The notes below the pieces were generated by a model. That model had not been told where the DNA came from, did not search any database, and saw nothing but the letters and a program-made list of their open reading frames with translations. The translations under genes and the position numbers were made by a program. A stretch of 64,000 nt of DNA from Bacteroidales bacterium (lineage in GTDB: Bacteria > Bacteroidota > Bacteroidia > Bacteroidales > P3). Every line of letters starts with the position of its first letter. The stretch's first letter is position 1. The stretch spans positions 1 to 64,000 of the forward strand of contig JAFVCE010000005.1 in the NCBI GenBank assembly GCA_017479385.1, read 5' to 3'. Shown one piece after another: positions 8,667-17,598 of this stretch.

Positions 8667-10292
8667 CTACTTCGAAATCGCCACTTTGCGAAGGTCGAGG
8701 GCGTTCATGGCGTTGCTGCGCAGGCCGCTGACGTTGCGGTGGGTGAAGTGGAGAATTTGGTCGTAGTAGAGCACCACTACCGGGGCTTCGGCCATGGCCA
8801 GACTGTCGAGTTGGCGGTAGAGCGTGGTGCGCACCGCGGGGTCGGGCTCGGCTTTGGCTTGGCGATAAAGGCGGTCGTAGGCCGGCGAGCTGAAGTGAGT
8901 GTAGTTGGGGCCGGCCGGGCAAAAATTGTCCGACACGAAGAGCGAGAGGTAATTCTCGGCGTCGGGGTAATCGGCCACCCACGAGCCGCGAAACCAGTCT
9001 ACACGGCTTTGAGCAATCTGCTCGCGGAGGGCGGCTGGCGGGTTGACATCGATTTTAACGTCGAACCCTACCAGGTTGAGTTGTTGTTGGATGTATTTGC
9101 ACAGGTCGAGGTAACCCGCTGTGGTCGAGAGTTTTAGTTGTGGCAGGCCTTTGCCCTCGGGGTAGCCTGCCTCGGCCAGCAGCTGGGCCGAACGCTGGGG
9201 GGCGTAGTCGTAGCCGTATGCGGCCGAGTCGAAGCCCGGCAGTCCGGGCGGAACAAATCCGGCCACGCCAGGTGTGCCGATGTTGTTGCGCAGGTAGCGC
9301 ATCATCTTGCGGCGGTCGAAGCCGTAGTTCAGAGCCTGCCTCACACGGCGGTCGGCGAAAGGCGAGTCGGCGTCGTCGAGGTTAAAACCGAGGTATTCGG
9401 TGTTCAGATACGGCGTGCTGGTCATGCAAAGGCGGTCGGCATACTTGTTGCGTAGCGAGCCGTCGGGGTTGAGTAGCTCGTCTTTGTAGCTGGCGTCGAG
9501 CGAGTTCATGAAGTCGAGGTTGCCCTTGACGAACTCGAGGAAGACGGTTTGTTTGTCGACAATGAAAGTCACCGCCACAGCGTCGAGCAGTGGCAGCCGG
9601 CGTCCCTCCTCGTCGTGCTGAAAATAGAGGTCGTTGCGGCGCAAAACGAGCTTCACCCCCTCTTTCCACATCTGGAATCGGAATGGGCCGGTGCCGCATG
9701 GGTTGCGGCGGAAGTCGGCGCCATAGTGGTCGGCCACCTCGTGTGGCACCACGCTGCAATACTGCATTCCGAGCAGGCTGATGAATGGGGCGAAGGGGCG
9801 CCTGAGGGTGACTACGAAGGTGGTGTCGTCGGGGGCAGCAAAGCCACCCTCGGCCACCTCGCTAAAAATCCACAACCCGGGCGAAGCCACAGCGGGGTCG
9901 AGAATGCGGTTGAAACTGTATACGAAATCGGAAGCCACCACGCGGCGAGTCGAGTCGGTGGTGCCGAAAAGCGCATTGCGATGAAAATAAACGTCGTCGC
10001 GAAGCGTAAAGCGGTAGGTGAGCCCGTCGGCCGAGACCGTCCAACTTTTGGCAATGGCCGGCTGTGGCACGAGCGAAGAGTCGAGCTCTATCAGCCCGCC
10101 ATAAAGCTGGCTGCAAACCCAGATGTGGGCCTGGTCTTTGGCAAAAGCGGGGTCGAGCGTGGCAATGCCGGCCGACTCGTTGTAGCGAAAAATCATCCGT
10201 CCGCTGTTGTCGGGCGTGTGGCACGCGGCAAAAGCCGCCAGGGTTACGACCGTGGCAGCGAGGGTGCGGAGGGTGTTTCTGGTTCGCTTCAT
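8667..10292 (-). CDS. Peptide ABC transporter substrate-binding lipoprotein (OppA/DppA family)
   Basis: This protein of about 541 residues is a family 5 extracellular solute-binding protein, a lipoprotein with lipidation at C24 in FAACHTP. Family segments seen are the start IATLDPAFAKDQAHIWVCSQLYGGLIELD, SWTVSADGLTYRFTLRDDVYFH, ASDFVYSFNRILDP and VRQALNYGFDRRKMM. Such proteins bind oligopeptides or dipeptides and pass them to an Opp/Dpp permease. No permease or ATPase gene is next to it. The ATG at 10292 gives a normal signal peptide; the frame could begin 15 bases earlier. Its nearness to kamA and kdd could reflect peptide or amino-acid use, but that is inference. Confidence 0.87.
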   Translation of the reverse strand: MKRTRNTLRTLAATVVTLAAFAACHTPDNSGRMIFRYNESAGIATLDPAFAKDQAHIWVCSQLYGGLIELDSSLVPQPAIAKSWTVSADGLTYRFTLRDDVYFHRNALFGTTDSTRRVVASDFVYSFNRILDPAVASPGLWIFSEVAEGGFAAPDDTTFVVTLRRPFAPFISLLGMQYCSVVPHEVADHYGADFRRNPCGTGPFRFQMWKEGVKLVLRRNDLYFQHDEEGRRLPLLDAVAVTFIVDKQTVFLEFVKGNLDFMNSLDASYKDELLNPDGSLRNKYADRLCMTSTPYLNTEYLGFNLDDADSPFADRRVRQALNYGFDRRKMMRYLRNNIGTPGVAGFVPPGLPGFDSAAYGYDYAPQRSAQLLAEAGYPEGKGLPQLKLSTTAGYLDLCKYIQQQLNLVGFDVKIDVNPPAALREQIAQSRVDWFRGSWVADYPDAENYLSLFVSDNFCPAGPNYTHFSSPAYDRLYRQAKAEPDPAVRTTLYRQLDSLAMAEAPVVVLYYDQILHFTHRNVSGLRSNAMNALDLRKVAISK

Positions 10293-10484
10293 GCAACAAT
10301 AACGCAATTATTGTAAAATTATTGTGCCGCGTGAAAAGTTATTCTCGAAAAGTTTGTGGCCGAGTCTGTCGAGTTGGCAGGTGCCACGATTAGGCACTAA
10401 CAATGTGGCAGCAGTCTGCCCTCGGCACACGACCTCTGTCCTTTTGCAGCAGTGTGGTGCGCTTAGTTGGCGATGGTTGTGGCG

Positions 10485-11525
10485 TTAGGCGTAGAGCTCT
10501 TCGAAAAGGTTGCGTATCGGCTCGCTCTCGCGCAAGATGTTGAGCGTCAGCTCGGCGTGGCCGCGGGCGTAGCCGTTGCCAACAATGAGGTTTATGTCTT
10601 TTCCCACCCCTTCGGCACCCAGGGCAGCGCGGGTGAAGCTGGTGGCCATCGAGAAGAAGTAGACGCAGCCGCGCCCCTTGGTTATGAGGATAGAGGTCAT
10701 CTCGGTGTTGGGCACGTTGACGTTGTTGATAGTTACGTCGGTGCCTCGGCCGCCGGTTATGGCCATCACCTTATTATATACATCCATCACGTTGGTGGCG
10801 TCGGCCACAACGACGTCGGTGGCTAACCCCATGTCTTTTATGCGTTGGGCGTTCTTTTCGCTATATTCCACCACAATCACTTTGCCGTAGGGGCCCACGT
10901 TTTGCATGGCTTGGTAGCAGCAAAGTATGCCGCTTTTGCCACCACCGCCTATGAGGCAAACAATGTCGCCTTCGGTCACAAGGCGGTCTACCTGGGCCGG
11001 CGCGCCAGCCACGTCGAGGGCGGCTAAGGCGAGGCGTTCGGGCAGGTCGTTGGGCAACACGGCAAAGAGGCCACTCTCGAAGAGTATGGCCTGCGCGTCG
11101 ACGTCGACTTGGTCGTGCTGCGGGTCGAGGTTCTTTATTTCCTTGATTTTGAGCGGTGTGAGGCTCAGCGAGACGAGGGTGGCAATGCGGTCGCCAACCT
11201 TTACGCGCGTGTTGCTGCGAAAGTTGGGGCCAATTTCGCGCACGGTGCCGATAAGCATTCCGCCGCTGCCGGTGACGGGGTTTTGCATCTTGCCGCGCTC
11301 GTCGACGATAGAGAGAATCATCTTCTTCATCTGCTCTGCGTCGTCGCTGCAGGCGTGACGTATTTGGGTGTAGGAGGCAGAGTCGATGTTGAGTGCGCTG
11401 ACATCGATAAGCAGCTCGTTGTCATAGATTTCCATCGTGTTGTCTAACTTCTGCGCTGGCTGGGGTAGGGTTCCTATAGGTTCAACAACGCGGTGGGTGC
11501 CATATCGGTTTCCGTTGAGTCTCAT
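10485..11525 (-). CDS. kdd: 3,5-diaminohexanoate dehydrogenase paralogue 1
   Basis: This 346-residue protein belongs to the L-erythro-3,5-diaminohexanoate dehydrogenase family of lysine fermentation, which oxidatively deaminates 3,5-diaminohexanoate to 5-amino-3-oxohexanoate with NAD(P). The N-terminus NRYGTHRVVEPIGTLPQPAQ is the family signature. The dinucleotide loop is IGGGGKSG, where the neighbouring paralogue has LGAGGKSG. GAEGVGKDINLIVGNGY near the end is also conserved. It is 11 residues shorter than its neighbour at 11758-12831 because of a gap near residue 70, and clearly diverged from it. It lies 232 bp downstream of that gene on the same strand, beyond a hairpin. Confidence 0.87.
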   Translation of the reverse strand: MRLNGNRYGTHRVVEPIGTLPQPAQKLDNTMEIYDNELLIDVSALNIDSASYTQIRHACSDDAEQMKKMILSIVDERGKMQNPVTGSGGMLIGTVREIGPNFRSNTRVKVGDRIATLVSLSLTPLKIKEIKNLDPQHDQVDVDAQAILFESGLFAVLPNDLPERLALAALDVAGAPAQVDRLVTEGDIVCLIGGGGKSGILCCYQAMQNVGPYGKVIVVEYSEKNAQRIKDMGLATDVVVADATNVMDVYNKVMAITGGRGTDVTINNVNVPNTEMTSILITKGRGCVYFFSMATSFTRAALGAEGVGKDINLIVGNGYARGHAELTLNILRESEPIRNLFEELYA

Positions 11526-11679
11526 TGGTTTGTAGTTTTAGTGTTCTAAAGGTGATAACGCGAAAACTGCATTTTTATTGTGCTAACATCGCGCCACAAC
11601 TAATTATTTTTTCTTTTTTGCCCGCTATGTGGGTGCTCGAGGCTCGCACGGTGTGGTGTTTAAACGTGCTGAAAATTAG

Positions 11680-11711
11680 AACCATACGGCGGGTCTCCCC
11701 ACCGTATGGTT
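11680..11711 (-). terminator. Hairpin between the two kdd genes
   Basis: Perfect 10-bp arms (11680-11689 and 11702-11711, core CCATACGG) enclose a 12-base loop. On the minus strand the stem is followed by CTAATTTT. It may end transcription after the upstream kdd gene or weaken readthrough into the second. Confidence 0.55.
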
Positions 11712-11757
11712 GATATTTGTAAGGCTAATATTTTTTTTTCGGAAAAACTGAGCCCGA

Positions 11758-12831
11758 TTAGGCATAGAGTTCTTCGAAAATCTTGCGCAGTTCGGGGCTC
11801 TCGCGGAGTTCCTGGAGGGTGAACTCGGCGTGGCCTTTGGTGTAGCCGTTACCAATAATCATGTTGGTGTCGGCTCCGATACCTTCGGCACCGAGGGCGG
11901 CTTTGGTGAAGCTGGTGGCCATCGAGAAGAAGTAGACAATGCCGTCGTCTTTGGTGCAGAGCACAGCGGTCATCTCTTGGTCGGGCACGTTGACGCAGTT
12001 GATGGTGACGTCGGCCATCTTGCCATTGGTGAGGCGTTCCACCATTTCGTAAACCTGGACGGGGGTCATGCCAGCGGCGCTTTCAACGATGTCGCAAAAT
12101 CCGAGGTCCTTAATGCGTTGGGTGCTCTTGGGGCTGTTGGCAATGCCGATAACCTTACCGGTCACGCCGACGCGCTTTTTGGCCTCGTAGCAGCAGAGCA
12201 TACCGCTCTTGCCACCGGCACCGAGAATGACGACGGTTTGGCCGTATTGGCAGAGTTTGGCGGTCTGGGCGGGTGCACCGGCAACGTCGAGGGCGCTCAG
12301 AGCGAGTTTTTCGGGCATATCGTCGGGAATCTTGGCATAGATGCCGCTCTCGAAGAGGATGGCTTTACCCTTGATGTCGACTTGGTCGATGTTGGGGCGG
12401 ATTTCGAGAATTTCGTCAATGCGGAGCGGGGTGAGCGAGAGGCTGACGAGGGTAGCGATACGGTCGCCTTCTTTGAGGTCGATTTTGCCTTTCAGGGCGT
12501 CGCCAATTTTTTCGACTTTGCCGAGGAGCATACCGCCCGAGCCGGTGCGGCGGTTGCGGTGTTTGCCCTGCAGCTCGACGTTGAGCAGCATCTCTTTTTT
12601 CACCTCTTCCATAATGCGCTCTTCAGAGGCGCCTTCGCCGGCTTGTTGCTTGGCATAGTTGTGGATGTCGGTGAACGAAGCGCTGTCGATGTTAAGAGTT
12701 TGGACGTCGATAAGGATTTCGTTGTCGTAGATTTCATCCATATTGTTGTCCAACTTGTTGGCGGGCTGCGGAAGCACTCCTTTGGGTTCAATGACGCGGT
12801 GGGTGCCGTATTTGTTACCTTTTTTCTGCAT
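11758..12831 (-). CDS. kdd: L-erythro-3,5-diaminohexanoate dehydrogenase
   Basis: This 357-residue protein is the better match to known Kdd enzymes. It has KYGTHRVIEPKGVLPQPANK at the N-terminus, ENEILIDV-like NEILIDVQTLNIDSASF, GSGGMLLGKVEKIG, the nucleotide-binding loop GAGGKSGMLCCYEA, and GAEGIGADTNMIIGNGYTKGH near the C-terminus. With KamA it supports a lysine fermentation route from lysine through beta-lysine to acetate, butyrate and ammonia. The aminomutase kamDE, cleavage enzyme kce and ammonia-lyase kal are not in the window. A TAAATTTG promoter box lies 66 bp upstream. A second, diverged copy follows at 10485-11525. Confidence 0.92.
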   Translation of the reverse strand: MQKKGNKYGTHRVIEPKGVLPQPANKLDNNMDEIYDNEILIDVQTLNIDSASFTDIHNYAKQQAGEGASEERIMEEVKKEMLLNVELQGKHRNRRTGSGGMLLGKVEKIGDALKGKIDLKEGDRIATLVSLSLTPLRIDEILEIRPNIDQVDIKGKAILFESGIYAKIPDDMPEKLALSALDVAGAPAQTAKLCQYGQTVVILGAGGKSGMLCCYEAKKRVGVTGKVIGIANSPKSTQRIKDLGFCDIVESAAGMTPVQVYEMVERLTNGKMADVTINCVNVPDQEMTAVLCTKDDGIVYFFSMATSFTKAALGAEGIGADTNMIIGNGYTKGHAEFTLQELRESPELRKIFEELYA

Positions 12832-12897
12832 GATTTTGTGTTTTATTTGTTTGATTTATAATAATTTAACTTCACGTCACGAACAACTGTGACTTTA

Positions 12898-12905
12898 CAA
12901 ATTTA
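12898..12905 (-). promoter_or_regulatory. -7 promoter box for kdd
   Basis: On the minus strand TAAATTTG lies about 66 bp before the kdd ATG at 12831. It sits in a T-rich stretch without a clear -33 TTG. Confidence 0.45.
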
Positions 12906-12960
12906 CGATTTTTTTTTAAATTGTGTGGCTTCTTCGCATTTTTTTTGCGTTTTTGGGTGT

Positions 12961-15657
12961 TCAATAGCGATATTGTTGCAGCACCTGCTCTATCTCGGCT
13001 CGTTTGTAGGGCTTGCTCAGGTCGAATATCTGGTCGAGCGGCTGCGAAAGTATGTTTATCAGCATTTGCGTGTTATCCGAATTGCTCAACTCGCCAAGGG
13101 CTGCCGATACCTGGTTCCAATCGTGCACCGAATGCAACAGAGGAATGAAGGTTCGAAGATTAAAGTTGCTGATTTGCATTTGTGCGAAGCTCTCGGTCTG
13201 TATGCGGCTGTGTGCGCGAGCCAAGCGCATTTCGCCCACCTCTTGCAGCACGTAGAGATATTTTTCGTAGAGCACATACTCGTTGAGCATGAAAGCCACA
13301 ACCGCATCGCTCACCGCGTTCCACAGCGATACCGGCAACGGTTGCGAAACGAAACGGCCAACCATGAACGACCCCGCCGAAACGCCTGTAAGACCTCGTT
13401 CGCGACACACCGTGTTGGCACGTTGGAAGAAGGCAATCTTGTTTGCAGTCGAAAGCAGGTTGAACAGGCGCGACTGGTCGTTGTGGTCGCCCATACGGCT
13501 CTGCAGTATTTGGTCTACATATAGGTCGGAATGTATCGTATACCAGTTGTTAACCACTCGTCGAGCTGTTTGAGGGCGGTCCTTGAGCGTGAGGCGGGTG
13601 CGACGCGCAAGGTCGTTAATGTCGGTTGCCTGCTGCGAGGTGACGATAATTTGATAGCGTTCGTAGGCCCGCTTCATGTCTTCGAAAAAAAGTTTTTCGT
13701 CGGCCGTGAGGTCTACGGGCTGCCCTTCGAGGTATTTTGTAAAACGGGCTGGCTTAAATTCGGCCACTCCGCGATATATGGTCTGCCGTTTCGACGAGAG
13801 GGTTACGTACTCCATTTCGCATATAGCAAGTCCGTCGTGGTTGAGCAGGCGCGGCTTGTCGGGGTTAGAATTATCTATCGTCATGCCGTATGAACGCAAG
13901 TCCATAAAGGCCGGTATGCCATAGCCTCGGCAAGCTGTCACCACGTGTATGGCGGCAGGCGAGAGGCTCAAAATGGCGTCTACTTCGTTAAGAACCACCG
14001 TGTCTTCTGGAATGAAACGTTCCTGACACAGACACACTCGGCGGCCTTCGGCCTTGAGTTGGCGCGCCGTGGTGGCACTGAAACACAAGGTGGCGCTTAT
14101 GGCGGTGCGTGGCAGTACGCTCAACCCACGTCCGAAATATTGCAAGTTGCTCAGCGTCGTGTCGTCTATCGAAGCCGAAATGATTTGCCGCAGGTGGTAA
14201 GGCTTGATAAGGGTCGGAACAAGGTTTTCGGGGATAATGCCTTGGTCGGCCATGTCCACAGCCGAGATGAGGGCTGCGCGGCCTGTCATTTCCGACATAT
14301 TGAGTTGCAAAACAGAGAAGAGGCTCAACTTGCGTGGTCGAGACTCGACGGCAAACTCTATGGTGACAGGCGACTTGTATCGGGTTTCGAGTTTCTTAAG
14401 CAACGGGTCGAAGTGGTAAACCGCTGGGAATGTGGTCATAATCTCGTTGCGATTGGTGTAGGAGAGGTCTTCGCTCGTGACGTCGCCCGTCATAATCTCC
14501 TCGCCAAAAATATTGCGGTAACTTTCAATCTGCTTTCCGCAGCCGGTACGGCTGTGACGGCTATAGAGCACCCCCGGATACGACTCGTTGTTGCCAATGG
14601 TCCACACCATGCGTTGCAGTATGAACGAGGGCTGTGCCTGGCGCCCCTGCATGAAGGTGAGGATGAGGTCTTGGTTCTGGGCATAAAATCCACGCACATA
14701 ATGGAGCAGTTGCAGGGCTTGGAAATGAGCGTCGGTGAGCAGGCGTAACCCATCGGGCGAGGCATTCTCGATGGCAGAACTGAGGGCGGCCATGCGTTGC
14801 AGTTGCATACCGGTTGTGAGCGATATGTCTGACGTTTGGTAGCGATGCTCAATGCCAAGCATCTCGCTCAGCGTGTGCAATGTGCTGAGGTACACACGGT
14901 TGGCCATCGATTCGCGGTGCGAGCGCAACAAACCCTCGTATGCTTGACGCGTCACACCAACATTGAGAATGGTTGGCATGAGGCCGGGTATGTATTGCGG
15001 CATAGCGCAGCGTATGGCGAAAACAAGTGGTTTACGACCGTCGCCCAAGCGGCAGCCCGTCATCACTTCGAGGTTGCTAATAGCGGCTTCGAGCAACTTG
15101 GGCAGGCGCTCTTCGTGGTTTGAAGCGGCAGCAGTGAGTATGCAGAAATCGGGCACGGGGTAGCAGTTGCGCGTCAGGTCGATAAGCATTCGACCTTTAT
15201 TGCTGATATTATCGACGGAGAAATCGCCGTCGGTGAGGGTGGTGATGAGTTCTTCGTTTTCGACCAGAGGGTGACTCTCGACAAAGTCGCGACACTGTTG
15301 CCAGAAGTTGTCGCGTATGGCTTCGAGTTGGTCTATCACACCTCCTGGTTGAGGCTGCCCATGGTCATAGCCGTCTGGCCCGAAGCGTTCGGTGAGTAGC
15401 AACTCTATGAAACCAGGTTGGTCCACGCTGTGGAGCTTGAGCAGACAATACATATCGTACCAGCGCGGCGGGAACTCGAAGTGTTGGCCAGGCTTCTCTG
15501 CCAGCGTGTACACAATGGTTCCAGGCTTGTTGCCTTCGAGGCGGTTGCCGGGGTCCTCGCTGTCGTGGTTAAAAATCTCACGGCCGTTCTGGGCATAGAG
15601 GCGAACCATATAGAAGTTGGGATAGCTGGCACGAATACGAAAACTGTCGATAGTCAT
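12961..15657 (-). CDS. PPDK-like ATP-grasp/phosphohistidine protein lacking the PEP-binding barrel
   Basis: This 898-residue protein is related to pyruvate phosphate dikinase. Residues 1-140 are unfamiliar. Residues 147-240 match the PPDK ATP-grasp start: NISNKGRMLIDLTRN, then FAIRCAMPQYIPGLMPTILN, where PPDK has VRSGARxSMPGMMDTILN. QRMVWTIGNNESYPGVLYSR (349-368) and EFAVESRPRKL (434-444) match later ATP-grasp parts. Residues 522-590 match the swivelling phosphohistidine domain. H571 in IHVVTACRGYGIP aligns with the catalytic histidine of SHAAVVARGMGKP. The PEP/pyruvate TIM barrel expected next is missing; residues 600-898 show none of its motifs. It is the last gene of a three-gene unit with an S41 peptidase and an outer-membrane protein. 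Its acceptor is unknown. Confidence 0.7.
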   Translation of the reverse strand: MTIDSFRIRASYPNFYMVRLYAQNGREIFNHDSEDPGNRLEGNKPGTIVYTLAEKPGQHFEFPPRWYDMYCLLKLHSVDQPGFIELLLTERFGPDGYDHGQPQPGGVIDQLEAIRDNFWQQCRDFVESHPLVENEELITTLTDGDFSVDNISNKGRMLIDLTRNCYPVPDFCILTAAASNHEERLPKLLEAAISNLEVMTGCRLGDGRKPLVFAIRCAMPQYIPGLMPTILNVGVTRQAYEGLLRSHRESMANRVYLSTLHTLSEMLGIEHRYQTSDISLTTGMQLQRMAALSSAIENASPDGLRLLTDAHFQALQLLHYVRGFYAQNQDLILTFMQGRQAQPSFILQRMVWTIGNNESYPGVLYSRHSRTGCGKQIESYRNIFGEEIMTGDVTSEDLSYTNRNEIMTTFPAVYHFDPLLKKLETRYKSPVTIEFAVESRPRKLSLFSVLQLNMSEMTGRAALISAVDMADQGIIPENLVPTLIKPYHLRQIISASIDDTTLSNLQYFGRGLSVLPRTAISATLCFSATTARQLKAEGRRVCLCQERFIPEDTVVLNEVDAILSLSPAAIHVVTACRGYGIPAFMDLRSYGMTIDNSNPDKPRLLNHDGLAICEMEYVTLSSKRQTIYRGVAEFKPARFTKYLEGQPVDLTADEKLFFEDMKRAYERYQIIVTSQQATDINDLARRTRLTLKDRPQTARRVVNNWYTIHSDLYVDQILQSRMGDHNDQSRLFNLLSTANKIAFFQRANTVCRERGLTGVSAGSFMVGRFVSQPLPVSLWNAVSDAVVAFMLNEYVLYEKYLYVLQEVGEMRLARAHSRIQTESFAQMQISNFNLRTFIPLLHSVHDWNQVSAALGELSNSDNTQMLINILSQPLDQIFDLSKPYKRAEIEQVLQQYRY

Positions 15658-15678
15658 AGTTTGAGATTATTGATGTGT

Positions 15679-16695
15679 TTAATTATCAAGGCCTTGAATA
15701 ATATCGCAAGCGTGTTCAATCACGTTGTCGACCCCCGAAGCCACAGCCATGGGGTCGAGTGTTACCACAACGTCGGGGGGAACACCGTTCTCGAAGTTCT
15801 TGCCCTCGGGCGAGAGAATGCGACTCACGCTGTAGCGTACATACCAGCCATTGGGCAGCTGTCTGCCTTTAGGCAGACCAAGACCGCCGCCAGTGGTGTC
15901 GCCCACTGTGGTGACGGTGGGGTAAGAGCGACAGCATAGGGCGAACATAGAGGTAGCGCTATACGAACCGCGGTCGGTGAGCAGCACCACCGGCTCTACG
16001 TATGGTTGCTCACTCGCCGGTGCGCGGACCTCTTCGGGTGGGGCAAAAGCGTCGTGGGCCGGACCCGATTTGATTTGTGTGCGATAGAGAAGTTGGTTGT
16101 TGCCGGGCAGGAAAGAAAGTATTTCCCAAATGTTGCTTATAGAGCCTCCGCCGTTCTGACGCATATCGAGCACCATGCCTTCGGCATGGGGATAGCGCGC
16201 GGCCACGAGCTTCAGGGCTTCTGTGCTAACACTGTTGCTGAACGACGAGTAGCGCACATATATCACCTTGCCGTCGCGTAGTGCGTTGTAGGCCAAGCCG
16301 CCAGTGGTGTGGTAGTCGGGACCGAGGTAGTTGAGGCTGACCGTGTTGAGGTCGAAGTTGCTCTGCCCGTAGGTTTGCAGAAATACCTCCTCGCTGCGCG
16401 AAATATCGAATGGGGCAATGAGGTTGACGTGGCCGTCGTCGAGCAGGTTGAGCATATCGGCCATCGGCGCGAATAGGTCTACGAGGCTTTGGGATGAGTA
16501 GGCCCGTGGGGCGTAGACTCGCCGTGCCGAATCCCAGTCGATGCCCTTTACGTCGAATAGGGCATATTCCTCGTCTATCGTGTGCCAAAGATAGTCGAAC
16601 GAGGCAGCGGGCGAAAAATATTCTTCGTCGACGAGCAATTTTTCGCAGCTCGAGAGTACTAATATTATAGGTGTAAGGAGCAAGAGGCGTCGCAT
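15679..16695 (-). CDS. S41 family peptidase lipoprotein
   Basis: This 338-residue protein is a lipoprotein (lipidation at C17 in LVLSSCEK) with a tail-specific/C-terminal processing peptidase domain. The N-terminal helical part has DYLWHTIDEEYALF and LLDDGHVNL, typical of this group. VIYVRYSSFSN and GMVLDMRQNGGGS form the core strands, and the nucleophile serine lies in LLTDRGSYSATSMFA. NGVPPDVVVT closes the domain. No PDZ domain is evident, as in several Bacteroidota S41 lipoproteins. It probably acts on misfolded or cell-surface proteins in the periplasm. It starts 18 bp after the outer-membrane protein gene and ends 21 bp before the PPDK-like gene. Confidence 0.87.
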   Translation of the reverse strand: MRRLLLLTPIILVLSSCEKLLVDEEYFSPAASFDYLWHTIDEEYALFDVKGIDWDSARRVYAPRAYSSQSLVDLFAPMADMLNLLDDGHVNLIAPFDISRSEEVFLQTYGQSNFDLNTVSLNYLGPDYHTTGGLAYNALRDGKVIYVRYSSFSNSVSTEALKLVAARYPHAEGMVLDMRQNGGGSISNIWEILSFLPGNNQLLYRTQIKSGPAHDAFAPPEEVRAPASEQPYVEPVVLLTDRGSYSATSMFALCCRSYPTVTTVGDTTGGGLGLPKGRQLPNGWYVRYSVSRILSPEGKNFENGVPPDVVVTLDPMAVASGVDNVIEHACDIIQGLDN

Positions 16696-16713
16696 ATTTT
16701 TTGTCTTCTGGGA

Positions 16714-17532
16714 TTAGTTGAGGTTGAAATTGAACGTAACGAGCAGTGTGTGAGCCGCTTCGTCGAGCCTGAAACTCCCCGACGAGCGCGATGTGAGCAG
16801 TTGCCACCGATAGCTAAGCGCCATGCTGTTGCCGCCAGCGAGCGAGAGGCAGACCCCGACATCGGTAGCCCAGTGGGCGAAAGCCACAGGCTCGATAGTG
16901 TAGCTCCGAGCGAGGAAAAACACATCGTGGTTCACGGCCTGGTAGTTCTCGATGAAGGCATAGCCAGGCCTCATGGCCAAAGCCACAGGGGCAACGGCCA
17001 ACTCTGAGTGGAAGCACCAGCGCCCAACGGCCAACTCGGCGCGAAGCGAGAGGTCGAGCCACGCAAAATTGTCGACCGTGGTGCTCGAATTGTTGAGGTT
17101 GGGATTGTAGCGCAGCCCCGCGGCGTCGACCAGCGCGGCGCCAACCCAGAGGTCTATGGGGCCACGGCGAGCCACCCTGTGTGCCGACCTAACATCTAAC
17201 CCTACTGTTGCGCCCATGTTGGTGGTGCTGAAACGAGCCTGATAGCGGTTCATGTAGGCCCCACCCAGGGCGAAAAGCGAAGGCTCGAGGCGCCACCGGG
17301 GCCACTCAAGGCTCACCCCGAGTTGCCCTGCGACCGCCGGACCGCGGTAGAGGAGCGGTGAGGTGCCAAAATCGCGAAAAACAGAGTAGCCTCCACCCCA
17401 GCTGCTAACCAAATTTACCCTCAAACCGCCCCGCGCCACGCTGTCTTGCCCCTCGGCAGCAAAAGCCAAAAGGCTAAACACCACAGCGTTAATGGCTGTT
17501 CGAAAGTTTTTTTTATGTCGGGCGTTGTGCAT
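16714..17532 (-). CDS. Predicted outer-membrane beta-barrel protein
   Basis: This protein of about 272 residues begins at the ATG at 17532. A signal peptide ends near FAAEGQ. Many alternating, aromatic-rich strands follow, such as LRVNLVSSWGGGYSVF and ATDVGVCLSLAGGNSMALSYRW, and the C-terminus is LLVTFNFNLN, the usual last barrel strand. I do not recognise the family. It heads a unit with the S41 peptidase and the PPDK-like protein and is divergent to murL, with both promoters in a 66-bp gap. An upstream extension of the frame (to 17640) would overlap murL and is unlikely. Confidence 0.65.
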   Translation of the reverse strand: MHNARHKKNFRTAINAVVFSLLAFAAEGQDSVARGGLRVNLVSSWGGGYSVFRDFGTSPLLYRGPAVAGQLGVSLEWPRWRLEPSLFALGGAYMNRYQARFSTTNMGATVGLDVRSAHRVARRGPIDLWVGAALVDAAGLRYNPNLNNSSTTVDNFAWLDLSLRAELAVGRWCFHSELAVAPVALAMRPGYAFIENYQAVNHDVFFLARSYTIEPVAFAHWATDVGVCLSLAGGNSMALSYRWQLLTSRSSGSFRLDEAAHTLLVTFNFNLN

Positions 17533-17554
17533 TCTGAAATATTTCGTATCTTTG
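17525..17554 (+). promoter_or_regulatory. Promoter of murL-murD
   Basis: TTG (17525-17527), 19 bp, then TATCTTTG (17547-17554) fits the consensus. It lies 44 bp before the chosen murL start. Confidence 0.7.
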
Positions 17555-17568
17555 CAAATTTGAAAGTA

Positions 17569-17576
17569 CAAAATTA
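17569..17576 (-). promoter_or_regulatory. -7 box for the outer-membrane protein unit
   Basis: On the minus strand TAATTTTG lies about 37 bp before the ATG at 17532. It interlocks with the divergent murL promoter, so the two transcripts may interfere. Confidence 0.5.
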
Positions 17577-17598
17577 CGAAAAAAAATTGGACAAATTG

